Source of the DNA: Melanocharis versteri
Taxonomy: Eukaryota > Chordata > Aves > Passeriformes > Melanocharitidae
Assembly (NCBI GenBank): GCA_013397845.1
Contig: VZTG01010316.1
Location: 318,731-382,730, forward strand
DNA length: 64,000 nucleotides
Direction of reading: 5' to 3'
Part shown: piece after piece, positions 22,955-36,700 of the stretch
Position numbering within the stretch: the stretch's first letter is position 1
How the letters are laid out: each line of letters begins with the position of its first letter
Notes under the pieces: model-generated
Database searches by the model: none
Told to the model about the DNA's origin: nothing
The model's input: only the letters and a program-made list of their open reading frames with translations
Program-made: the position numbers and the translations under genes

Positions 22955-25270
22955 GTAAGCATGTGGTGGCAGGCAAGGCTCAAACCATACAACCGGCACC
23001 ACGCTTCAATATTACTGGTTTTGGCTGCACTGGTAGACAAAATGTCTAATGCACATGAATAAATCACTTAAGCTGATGGGAAAAGTCCTGTTCTGTGTAT
23101 AAAAGAAAACTCATTACTCATTTCATAGTTGTACCAGCACCTGGAGGTGCTGAGGAGCACCCAGTTTTGGATTCCTGAGGTCAAGTGTTGAGTCTGATTT
23201 TCTATAGTGCTCTGCATTACAACCCTGGGTTGGCCTTAAACCACCTACTAAAGAGGCTTCAGACCTGCAGTGCTCGGGGAAAAAGACTGTCTATGTAGTG
23301 GAAACTTGACTCAATCCGCCTCGCAAGTCTGATGATCATCCTCAGCCAAATGTGGCACCAAGGGAAGGTCCAAAATGTTAACAGAGGTTATCAGTTCCCC
23401 TTTGTTTTTTTTCTCTGGCAGTAATGTTCAGACTATTTATGAAAAGAAGTATCTGTCATCTTATAAATTAGGAACTGACTTTGAACCTCAGTTTTCCTCT
23501 TGCACATGAATATTTGAATTCATCTTGGAAACTGGTTCAGCGGCATCGCTCAGCTGGCACTGACAGCTTCTGAAGTTTGTTGTGAGGCTTGACAAAAACA
23601 GCATCAAGAGGATTAAATCAGTCTTGGAAGTGTAAATGTCTGTAACATGATGACCTTAATGTTGGAAATAAATTTTGTGCGTGCATCTATAAACATATGT
23701 AATATTTATCCATACATAATAAACATATACAGTAGAGACTAATTTTCAGGGCCATAGTACACATCTCAACACTATCCCACCACATACAGGTTTTGCTGAT
23801 TCTTTCTGCATGAAAAAATTCTCCCCTACATGAGCTTAGAATTTTTATTGAATATAAAATGCTGAATTAAAATTGACATTTCTGTGCCACCTGCAGTGCA
23901 AGGTTTTCTGGCAGGGACTGTTAACCAATTTAATGCCATACAGATATAGCCACAGGAAGGAAAAATGTGAAGCTTTATATCGTGAAATTCAATGTTGCGT
24001 TTAGAGGAGAGGAAAATTTAGTTGCTTGGCACAGTGGGTCTTTTGAATGCTCTCCTGGAGAAAAAAAAAGCAAGCTCACCTTTTCTTCAGATCCTGGTCA
24101 ATTTATTTGTTTAAAAAAAACTTTGTAGGATTTGTTTTTCCTGTGACTTTTTCATTTTGGAGCACTGTGAAATGCCCAGGGAAGCCTCTTCCTCTGTCTG
24201 TGGCAGTGCGTGGTAGAGCCTCTCTTGCTCTGGCAATGCTTGCTGGTGAGAGAAGGGCTCGAAAAGCAGTGTGAATGGTTTCGGGTGGGCACCACTGCCA
24301 TCACTGCTTCTACCGTGTGAAGAGCACCTCCAAGCACTGCTCCACTTCTGGGGCTGGGTGACAGCCACCTTCCCTGTCATTACAGGGACTTGTAAAACAC
24401 ACTTCACTTTGATTTTCATTCATGTTTCTAGTTAAGTCCCTTGAGAAGACAGCCTTAGAAATGAAACACAGCTGAAAGCAATTGCTTTTCCCTTAAATAA
24501 AGTCACCATTCCTCCCAGGTGTGGTTTGACTGGTTTTTGGTGGAAGTGAGGATGGTGTGAAAAGCTTCATGGATTTCTTATTCTCAGGCATAAGAGCTGT
24601 CACCAAGTCCTCTCACTCACACAGCTCCTGACACGTGATGACACTGCTCATGTGAGTTCTGTCCAGAAGGAGGGGAATTGTGACTGTATGAACCTGACAG
24701 GTCTGGCTGAGCAGGCAGAGCTGTGCAATCATCCTAGAACACTGCCCTGGCAACAGCTTTTGGTAAATCATGTGGTACTTCTATGTTAGCTAGCATAACT
24801 TAGCAATAATCTTAAAGCCTTGATAGACACAGTATCGTTTGCAAGAATTTTCCAGGATATCAGAAATCTATTGTCCACCAATCACCACATCTCTAATTTA
24901 CTTGGACAAATGTTCCCTTTAAACTTTATTGTTTTCCAGTTGTAAGTCCTCACACCTGTGTCCACACTGCAGCTGAAACATCTGTTCTCCAGCTTTGCAG
25001 CTGGAAGCTGGAGTCACTCTCTCTCTCCCCTAAATGTAGTGCAAAAATTGTCATGTATGTTTGGATTGGGTCTGAGAGAATTCTCATTATTTTTCCTCTA
25101 AGATCTTTACTCCAGGACTGCTGTGGCCATCATGAGCTGATATCCAATCTACTCCTGATGGAGTAGTGACATACTGCCAAAACCAGAAATAATGTGCTAA
25201 GGATTGAGACATACCTTAGTGAAAAGCAGAACGGAAATTAATTTTGGTTTGGCCTTTTTCCTCTTTGTTG
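22955..25270. other. Non-coding AT-rich sequence
   Basis: Nothing recognisable. The open frames around 24,047-24,419 overlap on opposite strands and carry no features. Confidence 0.5.
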
Positions 25271-25562
25271 AGCCTGGGGTGTCCAGTGACAGAACTCGAG
25301 GGAATGGCCTGAAATTGTGTCAGGGGAGGTTTAGGTTGGATATTAGGAAAAGGTTCTTCACCCAGAGGGTGACTGAGCACTGGAACAGGCTCCCCAGGGA
25401 AGTGGTCACAGCACCAGCCTGACAGAGTTCAAGAGGTATTTGGAGAATGCTTTCAGGCACATGGTGTGACTCTTGGAGATGGTGCTGTGCAGGGCCAGGA
25501 GTTGCATTCAATGCTCCTTGTGGGTCCCTTCCAACTCAGGATATTCTGTGATTCTGTGATAT
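25271..25562 (+). mobile_element. CR1 LINE 3' end, plus orientation (different subfamily)
   Basis: A plus-strand CR1 tail with ordered motifs: GTCCAGTGACAGAACTCGAGG, GGTTTAGGTTGGATATTAGG, GTTCTTCACCCAGAGGGTGAC, GAGCACTGGAACAGGCTCCCC, CAGAGTTCAAGAGGTATTTGG, CAGGCACATGGTGTGACTC, GGGTCCCTTCCAACTCAGG and a terminal ATTCTGTGATTCTGTGAT. The CAGGCACATGGTGTGA block differs from the CR1 at 20246 and marks another CR1 subfamily. It is 5'-truncated with no coding capacity. Confidence 0.92.
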
Positions 25563-28500
25563 GATTCCCTTGTCACTTGCTTTAACTGTATGCTTTGCTC
25601 CTCAGGCTTAAAAATCTTAATTTTACTGAAACCTCCAATTCACAATCTTGCTGTGGACTAGGCTGAAACACTACACAGCAGAGCAATGGACCAAGACAAA
25701 TGGAAAAAGAAAATTGTATTTTTCAGGCTTTAACATGGTGCCTGGAAAAACTTTTTGACACCATGGGCTGCAGAGCTGTTGGGGAAAAGTGCTCTTGTGC
25801 CCAGAGAAATATTCCCAAACTGCTGCTGGCCAGTGTTAAAACTGAATGTATTTCTGGCTCTGAGTAGAGTGAATATTTGGTGACAAGTGTTGCTGACAGC
25901 TTTTAGGTGTTACAGCCTTAGAGGGAGAAGTAGTTCTGAGCAAATGCCTAATCCACAGGCTAGATCCATCTTGTTGGATAACTGGAAGTGAGGGGGATTT
26001 ATAAGGAAAAATGTCATGAATCTGAAGGCCTTGAGGAGATGAAGGGTGGCAGGATGTTATTTCTGTGAGCCTTTGGGGTCCTGTCCCCGACTTTGAGGAA
26101 TTTGCTATTTGCTAGTTTCTCAAATATTGTTTTAATGAGAATAACGTTTTGTCTTACTTACAGTATGGTTATGGTGTAATTACTAAGTCTTAGTTTTTGT
26201 TTCTGTCCAGAAATAAAAGAAATGGGTTTGGCTGGTGTTTTGGCTGCTTAGAGGAGGATCACAGAACTATCAAACCTGGATTCTGACCACAGTTTCATTT
26301 TGCAATAAAATAAAATACAAAGTCCATAGATGACTAAGCAGAGAAGATTTCAAATAATGTTCTCTTCCTTTAACTGCACTTATTTTTGATGAAAAAAGTA
26401 TTTCCCATAATTATGGTTTCTGAGTTGCCCAGTCAGAGAAGCCCTTTCAACTGTATTTTACCAAACATGTAATAGATACTGAAACCTTCAGCCAAGAGAG
26501 CCTGGCCTTTGTGGCTGTGTATGTACTCACACAGGACTCAGCCAGTCTCTGCTGAGTACAGTACCATAAACCCACAAAATGTTCAGTTTCCAAGGAAACT
26601 GAAAGCTCTGCTTTTTGATAAATGCACACAATTTATTACTCATTTCTACTACCACAGTACTTTAGAACTATTTTCCCCAGCTAGAAGAATATGTGTTTTC
26701 TAACACAAAGTGAATTGAGGAGCTGGCTCTGTAGGACAGAGCTTTTTCCAGGATCACCACGGTTTCACCCTAACAGCGCACAACACTCACTCACATACCT
26801 CCCCAGAAAAGGCGCCTGATGAGTGTGGTTCAGAGGTGATCCCCAGAGGAAGTCTGCCAGCTTGGTGGCCCCATGACCTTGGGCCACATTTTTAAGGGTA
26901 GGCAGATAAGGGTTCACTGAGACTTTCAAAAGCTCTTAGACACCTCTTTCACCTTGAAATCAACTCATTACCGCAGCTGCAGCCTGTCAAGAAAGTGAAG
27001 TGAGAGCTAACAGAAAAATCCCTTCCTCTGTTATACCAATGTGCAGCAGAGAAAAGTATGGCACTTGTTCTTCCCACCTCTCACCATGGAAGTGCTTGAT
27101 GCTTCAGAAAGTGCATAGCTGGATGGCTTGAGAACCACTCTCTGCTAATGTTATCATCTCTGCTGAGCTTCCCGTGCTTGGGTGCCCCTGCTCAGGAGGA
27201 CAAGACGAAGAGACACAGCATGAGATTTTATCTGCTGGCTCAGTGACAGTGTGGGTGGCTCTCGCTGGTCAGCTCACCTGCAGAATCCAGGCTGGGTGAT
27301 GCACACTGTGTCCCCAAGGCAAGCACCTGCACACAGGGTGGCATTTTAATGCCTGGTGTGTGGATGGTCAGGACTAATTGTGCATTTGTAGCTACTGAAA
27401 GACAGCAATGGTAAGCACATAGATGCTTTTTGCCCCACCCTGAAAGCCTGACTTTTAGATGCTTTATTATGTCCAAAAGAAATGCTTCAGGCTGAAGTGA
27501 GTCTTACTTCTATCCCCTGTGACAGTACAACACAACACTTCCAGTAAGGACTTACATATTTCCCACATGCAGTGGGAAAGGGGAAAACATCAGCTGTCAC
27601 ATGCTGCATCCTTGTTGGAGCCACAGAAAACTTTGGGACTGCGTTAGGGACAGACAAAGGAAAGCTATGTTTGTAAAACTCAGGGTGAATGCTGTAGGAT
27701 CTGCTCGCCCTGAAGGATTGAACGGCAAATGCCTAACATGCATTTTAACCAACATCATTGCTGCAAGTTGAGGAAGCTAGAGCTTGTATTTCGGGAGTGG
27801 GTAGAATACTGAAAGGTTTGGAAGGGAGCTAAAATTTTCAGCTGGATTAGAGTTGGATAGGCATTTGGCTTTAAGCTGAGGACAAGTGAGAGCTGAAACT
27901 GGAAATTCAGGTTTTGAATTAGGTTTCTGATATCCCATAACTAAACCTGGTAACTTCTCAGAGCACAGTGCCAGAAGTTAAACATTTATGTTGTTGTTGA
28001 CTTTGCAAGACTGGCCAATCCTGGTGAGTTCTGACCAAAGTAGGAGAGGGGGCACCTCCTAGAAACCCCACAAGTCTCAAATCAGCATAAGTTCATAATT
28101 CAGATACCCATCCTCTACAAAATGAGCTTGGTGGGGAATCTGTGTTTTGCATCTGGTCCATTTCTAGTCAGCATGGATTTGAATAGCATCAGGACTGACA
28201 TAAACTGAATTAATTCTGCTAGAAGTTTTCAAAGTGCTGCATTTCTGATGTAATTTTCTCCTTTCATTCTCATTCTGTAAGCATTATTCAGACTGTTTTC
28301 CCAAGAAATACCACTCAGCTGCATCTTATCTGTGGTTGATTCTGGACAGCAAAAAAAAAAAAAAAGTAGCTTAAGTCTTCACCTCAGCAAAGGACCTGCC
28401 ATCACTGCCAATGAAGTAATGGCAACTGGCATCACCACAAAATTATTTCAGAGGCAGCAGCCATTAAAGAACATCTCTCTTAATATAAATTGATGATTTA

Positions 28501-28685
28501 AAATTTTTGTCATGATTTGCTGGGTTTGAGGTTCTTTTAGTTTGTTAGAATCTAATTTTTCAATTAGATTAATTTTTTTTTTCTTTAAGCTTATACCCTG
28601 TATTTAATCAATGTAGGACAATGTTAACACGATAAACCCATGAGTGACGTGGCCTGATTTAATTCATAACTGACGCTGTTTGAGA
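25563..28685. other. Non-coding sequence
   Basis: No gene or transposon recognised. A poly(A) run lies near 28351-28365. A perfect 9-bp inverted repeat with a 4-base loop (28549-28570) is noted among the findings. Confidence 0.5.
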
Positions 28686-28735
28686 AGGAAATTGAACTAG
28701 ATGACCTTCAGTGGTCCTGAATTTTCCCATGATGT
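28686..28735 (+). mobile_element. Possible short CR1 3' remnant
   Basis: GAACTAGATGACCTTCAGTGG followed by TCCTGAATTTTCCCATGAT resembles the last 50 bases of a CR1 (TTGGACTAGATGACCTCCAGAGG and so on). It is short and diverged, so chance cannot be excluded. Confidence 0.45.
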
Positions 28736-31382
28736 AAATAAATCTAGGAAAGTTATGATGAGAAGTCTGAATTCTGAACTGCCACATCCCACTAATGTCA
28801 CCTCAGTGAAAAAATCTTTCATTCTCTTGTGGCACTGTTATCTTGCAGGAGAGAAAACAAGTTTAAATGGCATGATGTCTGTCGAATGTCAGGTTTATTG
28901 TTTCAGTTCATATTAACATCATTACTTTCAGCTGTGTTTCCTAATACCTTTTATGATGACTGTATCCAGTTGAACTCAAGGCAATTGCCTCATGTGAATA
29001 TGGTTTTATAATAATAAAACAGTATCTTTTGGACACTCACACATAACTATCTCAAGTTATTCTGAAGCCAAATCAAAGTGTTCGTGTGGTTAGTGAAAAT
29101 GATTTTGAATTAGCCACATCATTAGCTGTTCTGGAGACAGGGGAAATTTGAACTTGGGTGGGTTAAATGATTTGACTGTGTGGAAATATTTGCTCAGGCA
29201 CAAAACTCTTGCTTTATCTCAGTCTATGATTTTGTTCCTATAGACTCTTTATTTGCCTATCAGGATACTGATTGGCATTCCTAAATCGTGTTTAAGAAAC
29301 ATCTTGTCCAGCAAAATCAACATATTAAGGCTTGGAGCTGTCTGGGACACAAGCAAAATTTAGAAATGTCTGGAAATGTGTATCTTTTTCAAGGGCAGAA
29401 ATCCTTAATGACATACCTTTATTTTTCTTAGAGAGTGTTCAGCCAATGCTATGCAAAACCATATGGTATCTAGTCCTCTCCTCTCTTTTCCATCACCGCC
29501 TTTGAAATTCAAAGCAGATTCTGTGTGAAACTGTTTGTTTATTTTTAGAAAACAGCTAGACTAGGAGAAATGTGCCACTATCGTATGCATATTTGGGGGG
29601 AAAAATGTTGTTAGGATTTATTCTTATTCATTTTACATTACACTCAACATTAAAATTCTATTCGGTTCTGCTCAGTACAGAAAATTTACCTCGGGAGGAT
29701 ATCTTTAACTGACTTAGATGATCTCCTAATTCCAACAGCTGCTGAAGGAATACAATTTGTGACCTAAGTAAAACACAATCCTCTTTAGTGACTGTAAAGA
29801 AGCTGAGGTTTTCCAACAGATCGGCAAACTGGATTTTTCTATAAAAAACAGAAAGCCCTCATACTTTAACATACCTATGTAACCCTAAATTGTGAAAAAT
29901 GCAAAAATTATCTATAAAAGCATAAGTAGAGTAACAAATTCTGGAAGAAAAAAAAATCCTAAAAAGGCAGTGATCACAACAAAACATTTAAAAATTGTAT
30001 TTAAATATTTGCTTTGAGTTTGGACTGTTTTTTAAATACTTGCACCTGAGTTTTAGCATAGAAGCTATAGCTCAGGTTCTTCCTGCCTGTTCCATTCTCG
30101 GTGGACCAAACAATCCAGGTTGTATCCTCCCCCAAACAGTGGGCTTTTGAGAAAAGGGGAATACAAGAGGATCTAAACTGCTGTCCCTGTTATGTACCAC
30201 AGCAGCCCATGCAGGTCCATGCTATTTTTCAATCGATCTAAACCACAATGATGAGCACAAATGAAAACTTAGGGACTAAATAACTTCTTAGTGGTAGATC
30301 AAAAAGTTATAGTCATTTTCAGAAAGATATTTTCTCTTCAGAGACACTCCTACAAAAAAACCTGCTGACTAGGTCTCTTTATTGGAGAGCAGCACACTCT
30401 GGCAACACTTTTTTCCGTCCCCTGACAGTTTTTACTCTTGTGCCTGCAACTGGGGTCACATAGATTTATCCATGCTGGTCCTATGCCATCATGGCATTAT
30501 AGACGTTAGAGGGCTAAATAAATACTTTGTAACAACCCTATCCTATCATCTGAATAAAGTGGAGTTTATAAGTGCATTTTGAATAATGAAATTAGCCAGA
30601 GCTGTGTTGTTTGAACCCTGCTGAAGAAGTCGGCTAGCATTATCACAAATGGGAATGACTGATGAAACAAACAGCAGGAGAACAGCGATGGCATTTCTGA
30701 TCTTTTATTTTCTTTTTTTGGATGAGGAAAAGAGATGTTCTCCAGCTGTGTGGAAATAGAGTTCAAATCACAATCATTACTCCATTTTACACAAACCACT
30801 GGATTCTTTGGTTAGGATTCAGATAATTAATGAAGAGCAAAGGGAAATTCCTATTTTTACTAAAGACATACTTCATTTTGCTAGATGGAGTTAGTTTATA
30901 TTGCTGGGAAACGTGGCACACTCCATTTGTTCCTGTAAAGTGGGGAAGATAAAATGCTTTGAAGTATTACAAGCTAAACTTTTTAGCGAGGCGTAACTCT
31001 TAAACTCCCTTGGGAAAAAAGAAAGACAGAGAGAGTCATGATGATTTGGAATGTTTCTTATGAGTTCTGGTTGATACCGCAAAACTGATGGGCCATGAAT
31101 GGTTATTCGAAGCTGCTATCAGATCTTGGCACTGCATACTGTGTAAGATCATTGTATCTTCACATTTTAATTTTTGATGGAGGTCCATTTCTGATTTTTG
31201 AAATTGAGGGACTTTGGCCTGAAAACACATGAATTTGGAGAATGAGTTCCCTATCTAGGAGAAAGAAGAGGCGTGAATAGTGCCCTGCTATGTGGTGACA
31301 GAGTTTGGAGGATCAGGGCTTGTGAGGAAATCGGCCAGGGGAATCACAGACAAGCACCAATTTGCAGCGTAGGCACCTTTTT
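28736..31382. other. Non-coding AT-rich sequence
   Basis: No feature beyond a weak CR1-like string near 29705-29745 (GACTTAGATGATCTCCTAATTCC). The open frames found here lack any protein signature. Confidence 0.5.
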
Positions 31383-31384
31383 GG

Positions 31385-31460
31385 AATAGAATAGAATAGA
31401 ATAGAATAGAATTATTTCAGTTGGAAGGGACCTACAATAATCATCTAGTCCTTTCCCACA
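31385..31460 (-). mobile_element. CR1 fragment with (AATAG)n tail, minus orientation
   Basis: Five tandem AATAG units (31385-31413 with the partial end) run into ATTATTTCAGTTGGAAGGG, then ACCTACAATAATCATCTAGTC. This is the reverse complement of the 3' end of a CR1 with an ATTCT-type tail. The pentamer array is the element's own terminal repeat, slightly expanded. The match fades after about 31460, so only the last 75 bases are left. Confidence 0.8.
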
Positions 31461-33160
31461 GGAGAGCCAGAGGTGATCACCCGCCCCCAGCCCGCAAAAC
31501 AGCAGTGGATGAAGAGTTGCATCAGGCTGGTCTTGTTCAATATTCCATCCTCTAGAAAGGCCTCAGAAAACATGCAAAACCATGGACAGGATATAATACT
31601 TTCCCACAATACTTTCCAGAAGTAACCTGCATTGCCTCAGGGCAATTCCTTCCTCTGGAAATCTGCCGTGGCCTGATGCATCTTGGGCACAAACATAGGC
31701 AGCTTGTTAATTTTTATTTGGGTATGCATTTTATTCAGGTATGTAGACTCACTGTGTAAAGTCATGGTCCCTGACCCATGGCAAGTTATTTACGTGGCCT
31801 CTGACATTGCTTGCAGAGACAGGAAGTAAAGAAGAGAATTCTGAAATTTGCAAAGGATTTCACAGGGAAACTCCTAGGGGAAGGAGGCGCCCGCAGCATG
31901 TTATGTGGCCAGCACAAAATGTGTTACTCAAGAGCTGTGGGAGTCTGAAAGGAGATCCGGTCAGCAATATCTGCCACAACTAGGCATAAACATGTTTCCA
32001 AACTTCCCCAGAGCTGCTCAGTTTGTTTCTTTCACCGCCATGCTACTCTGCAGTGATGACTGGAAGTGGAGCTCCAACAAGGGATTTCCTCAGGCTAGTG
32101 AGCGGTCCATGAGGTCAGCACCAGCGCTAGGAATATGATGGTCCTTGGCTGGCAATCTACAGAAAGCTACCAGGATGTTCACAAAGTCGTTAAAAGAGCA
32201 GGGCAGAGTTATAGCTACTCAGACCAAGGAAACGTGCTCTCGCTGTGCTGGGGTGTAATCATAGCTGCCAGTGGAGTGGGAAAATATTTCATTCTTTGTC
32301 CATCCAGGTAATGGAAGTTAGTGGAAAGCATGAAGATATTTTCAGAGCACTTAGACAAAGATTTGCACATAGTGATCAAAGTAGTCCTCTTCAAGGTGCT
32401 ATTAATTACATTATCTTCGGAGGAAAGCAGTGGCATTTCTACCGAGCAGATTTCTGCCCTGCACTGCTTTGGCTGTGTCTGACTGGTGAATCAGATGTTG
32501 TGCGGTCTCATGAGCTGCAGTTTCTTGCCCGTATGAGTATTTCTTTTTTTAAGAAGACTTGAGAAAGGTTGAGTGTTATTAAACTTCAGGGTGCACTGGG
32601 CTTTATCAAGAGTTAAAATATTTATCAAGCCACAGCCCATCAATAATCACAGCAGGCAGTGCTGTGGACTTGGCTCAGTTTCAGATAATAGCAATGTTGC
32701 CACCATATTAACTTGGAAGATAGATGGAAATGAGAATATGATTCATCATTGTTAGCCTTGCTTGGCTGATGTGTGTTTGCCTTTTAGGCAATGTATATGC
32801 ATGATTTTTTTGAATGCACAAATATCTATTATGCACATACTGCCACACAATTTCTTCCAGATTTAGTTAGAGTGAAACATTTTCAGAGGAGTCAGGCAGT
32901 TTGAATACTTTGCATTGCCGTCACAGACGAACAAAACTCATACATCATGTGCATGCAATTTTTAGCAGCATTCATTTCTACCATCAGAAGTAGATAGGTG
33001 TTTTAAACCACTGGCATATTATGCAGATTTACCTTGTACTTTTCCTTATGTCTAATCCCACAGCTTTTTCAGGGAAGTGAATGTGAAAGGAAGGCAAGAG
33101 TAGTATTTTGTGATACCTTGATTCTTCAGGATAAATACCATTGTTTTGATAAAGATCTAC
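31461..33160. other. Non-coding sequence
   Basis: Unique DNA without recognisable gene or repeat. The plus open frame 32245-32562 (105 codons) is opposed by a minus frame over the same bases and has no domain signature. Confidence 0.5.
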
Positions 33161-33741
33161 ACAAGTGTTGTGTTTTAACCCCAGTTGGCAACTAAGCCCC
33201 ATTCAGTCACTGGCTCACTCTCTCTCTGTGGGGTGGGGGAGAAAATCAGAAGGGTAAAAGTGAGAGAACTTCTGAGTTGAGATGAATATGGAAAGCAAAA
33301 TCCTTGCACACAAGCTAAAAGAAGCAAGGAGTGCATTCAGCACTTCCCATGGGTAGGCAGGTGTTCAGCCATCCCCGAGAAACTGGGGCTCCATCATATG
33401 TACAGGCAACTTGGGAAGAGAAATGCCGGCACTCTGAGCATCCCTCTTTCATCCTTCTTTGCCCAGCTCTATATGCTGAGCATGATGCCATATGGTTTGG
33501 GATATCCCTCTGGTCAGGTGGGGCCACCTGTCCCAGCTCTGTCCCCTCCCAAGTCCTTGTGCAGCACCAGCCCCCTCGCTGGTGGGGTGGGGTGAGGGTC
33601 TGAAAAGGCCTTGGCACTGTGCAAGCTCTGCTCAGCAATAACAAGCATCCCTCTGTTACGTCAGCACAAACCCAAAAGATACCTCCACACAGCCACTGTG
33701 AAGAAAGTTAACGCTCCCCCACACAAAACCAGGACAACAAT
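33161..33741 (-). mobile_element. Solo LTR, same ERVL-like family, minus orientation, with target duplication
   Basis: The LTR proper is 33166-33736, read on the minus strand. The plus strand starts TGTTGTGTTTTAACCCCAG and ends AAAACCAGGACA, which are the reverse complements of the family's 3' and 5' ends. Inside are CTATATGCTGAGCATGATG (minus-strand TATA region near 33466-33475), GGTTTGGGATATCCCTCTGG and AGGCCTTGGCACTGTGCAAG, all colinear with the LTR at 2906 once reversed. Flanking 5-mers ACAAG (33161-33165) and ACAAT (33737-33741) differ at one base and fit a 5-bp target-site duplication. The ATT-rich segment present in the 2906 copy is reduced here. Overlapping open frames in the GC-rich part are shadows. 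Confidence 0.88.
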
Positions 33742-36700
33742 CAATGGCAAAAAAAGAGAAAGCTGCTTTTTCAAGCTTGCGACAGACTGGCAATGAATTC
33801 AAACTTGTGTGATTGTCCATTTCTTTTGGAGTACTAACCTTACCCTCGGCAGAGTAGATATATAAATATGTATTTGAAAACAAATGTTTCCATGAGGCTG
33901 CAACGTATGAGAGTTTTGAAGACAAGAAAATTTTGTAGAGGTGAAAGATATGAAAAGCTGCTTCAGGCATTGTGGCTTCCACTTATACATCCTTGAGTTC
34001 TTTTTGCAGCTGTCTGGATTTGATGTGTATCTTCTCTTTTGAATATGATTGTAGGCAAACTGGCTCTGATCTTTATATTGCCAGTTAGCAAAAGCCTTTG
34101 AACAGTTCCAAGGTGCTGTGTAGCTGATCATCCAATCTTCTGGCGGAAAGATAAGAGATTTTGATGGGGTTTATCAGAGTTCTGTTTCAGATACCTAAAA
34201 GCTTACTCTACCTCCCACAGGTCAAAATTTCAGAAAAAAATATTTGATGCAACACTGTCGTGTTTAGAGGGAAAAGGAGCATATGTTTCAAGAGAATCTC
34301 ACAGGATGTCTGAGAAACATATTTCAACTGATGATTTATACTCATGTAGGCAAATGAAAGCTTGAAGCACCGAAATTGCCATTTTCTTGAATTAAAGTTC
34401 ATTTTCTGTTGGAATATCCAGGTTTTAAGATTTTGTTTATTGGATGAAAAAGTGACATTTTCTTAAAAAAAAAAAATTAAAAATCTTTATTTTATTGGAA
34501 GCTCATGTTTAGACTGATCAGGGACTAATTTTTTTATCAGATACATCTGAGCCTTACATTTTTATTAATCTCTCATGCCCAAACCAATCTTTTCAAAGTA
34601 GGCCCCAGCCTTTGGCTTTCTCAGGTACAGCCATACCACCAGCTCCTGCAGTCACAGCAGTAAGACTGAAGATATGAACACTAGAGACAGCTATGTTCTC
34701 TCATTTTCTGTCTACGAACACTCCACTTCCTTGGCAAAGACCCTAAGGCTTTGAAACTTATTGCTGCCTTCCTGAGCTTCAGCTGGGATACTCATGAGTA
34801 GAACCACATCACAACCAGTGAGACAGGAACTCAGAAACGCCGAGCTGTTTCATCAGCCCAGAATCTTTATTGCAATCCAACAGTTTCTCCCCACCCAAGT
34901 TATAAAACTGTTTCCCAATCCTCTCTTCCAAGAGACAGAGAATTAAATATTGTCTGCAGTTCCTGACAAGATCAGTTATGATTTTTAATATCCTTCTTCT
35001 GCTAAATTTCCACTTTCTGGGTGGAGGTGTGAAGAGTATATATCCTTGTTTAAATGTATAGGCATGTTACAGCTCTTCAGGTTGTACAGTTGTATGTTTC
35101 CATATGTGCTTACTTTCCCCTGATGTTCGTGAAAGCTGTGTGGAAGTGTCCTTGTGGAAGAATGTTTTAGAGAAGGGAATATTCAGCCAGGCAGGGCCTT
35201 CCTGTTAACACTTTTATTGCATTTCTAGAAGAAACCTTTCTTACTGCAAGAAACAATGAGAAAATCCACTTGCTTGCTGACCTAATCCAAAACTGGTTAC
35301 AGAGCGTAGAGTCACTGGACAGGACCAGAAATACCTCAGCTTTCTAAATCCACATGACCCATTTGTTTTACTCACACTGTATTTAACGTAGCTATTCTTA
35401 AAAGAGAACATGTCCAGCAGAGCTCAACATCGTGCACTGGATCTGGTCAATGACATCCATAGACATGGATGGAATGGATGGATAGAACCCCCCCATCCTT
35501 AAAAATCGGTGATTGTATTAAGGAGATCGATCCAGTGGCAGGGACTTAAATTTCAGGTTCACTGCTGCAATTTAATATTGACAGTAAATCCATTCTCTTC
35601 CATTTGAAGTTTTTTTAAATTGCAATTCATTATTTAATTCAACCAGCAGCAAATAGCATACAGACAGAAAAAATATATTTCTGTCATAGTTTCTTGAGCT
35701 AAGACTGAGCATATAGTTGTTACTAGCACTGGTGCTTGAAAATTTTCTATTTTGGGCCAGTATAATTTCTCCATGTTAAAGTTGAAAAGATTGTTTAGGA
35801 TCTGGAGACAGAAAAAGAAGGAGACACAGGATATCAGGGAGTTGTATCATCAGGAAGCTGTGAAACGGAACAGGCTTTTGTGAACACTCAGTGGTCAATA
35901 CGAAATAGTAGGACTTCAGATGTGGTTTTAAAGAGATGAAAATCTTTAAACTAAGCAGTTAAAAGAATGTGAGCTAGGAGAACACTTACTTCATAACTGT
36001 ATTGTCAGCAGAAACCCAATTTTCTGTAGTCATTTAAAATTACAGGCAATTATAATTACATGCCAAAGAGAACTGGAGGATGGCTGGCTCAGCAGCAGCA
36101 TCTCTGTAGTGGTGGAGCTCTGACAGGAGGAAAATGCATCATGATGGAGCACCTGAAGCTCTCCAGGGAGCAGAGGCATAAGTGGAGGGATTCTCCCCGA
36201 CACGCTGCTGCCGGTACAGGCTGTGTCACAGGCAAGCTTTGCAGGCAGAACCACAGCAGCTTTAGCCCAGCACACCAGTGTGAGGCTGGTGCTGCTCATC
36301 ATCCCTGCTTCCTCACACGCACATGGAGCTCAGCAAGTAGGCTGTGAAGCACTGTGGTGGTCTTTGATTAACCTGTGCCATGTGCAGTGCCTGAGGGACA
36401 GACTTTGGAATCAGGACATGTGCTGTAACTTTCCCTCAGATGAGATTCTGTCCAGTTTCCTGTCTTTGGCAATCTACATCCACTCCACTTCATACTCCAC
36501 TTCTACTGCTATCAGAGTGTGGTAGAGGCCAGCAATACATATGGCTTTCATGCGCGCAACATGCACCACACTTGGCTGCTTCCCTGCTCCCGCATCAGGA
36601 TCTGGCACTGGCTTCCAAAGGCTCATCAGCTGGGATCCTGACTCCTATAATGAACCTTGCTTTGGTAGGCCTTTTACCCCAGAATAGGGTGGGATTTGTT

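Noticed and set aside
31385..31413. (AATAG)n considered as an independent microsatellite
   Set aside because: It abuts CR1 3' sequence in the expected orientation and is the element's own terminal repeat.
33315..33644. 109-codon minus frame and overlapping plus frames
   Set aside because: They fall wholly within the minus-oriented solo LTR, which has no coding role.
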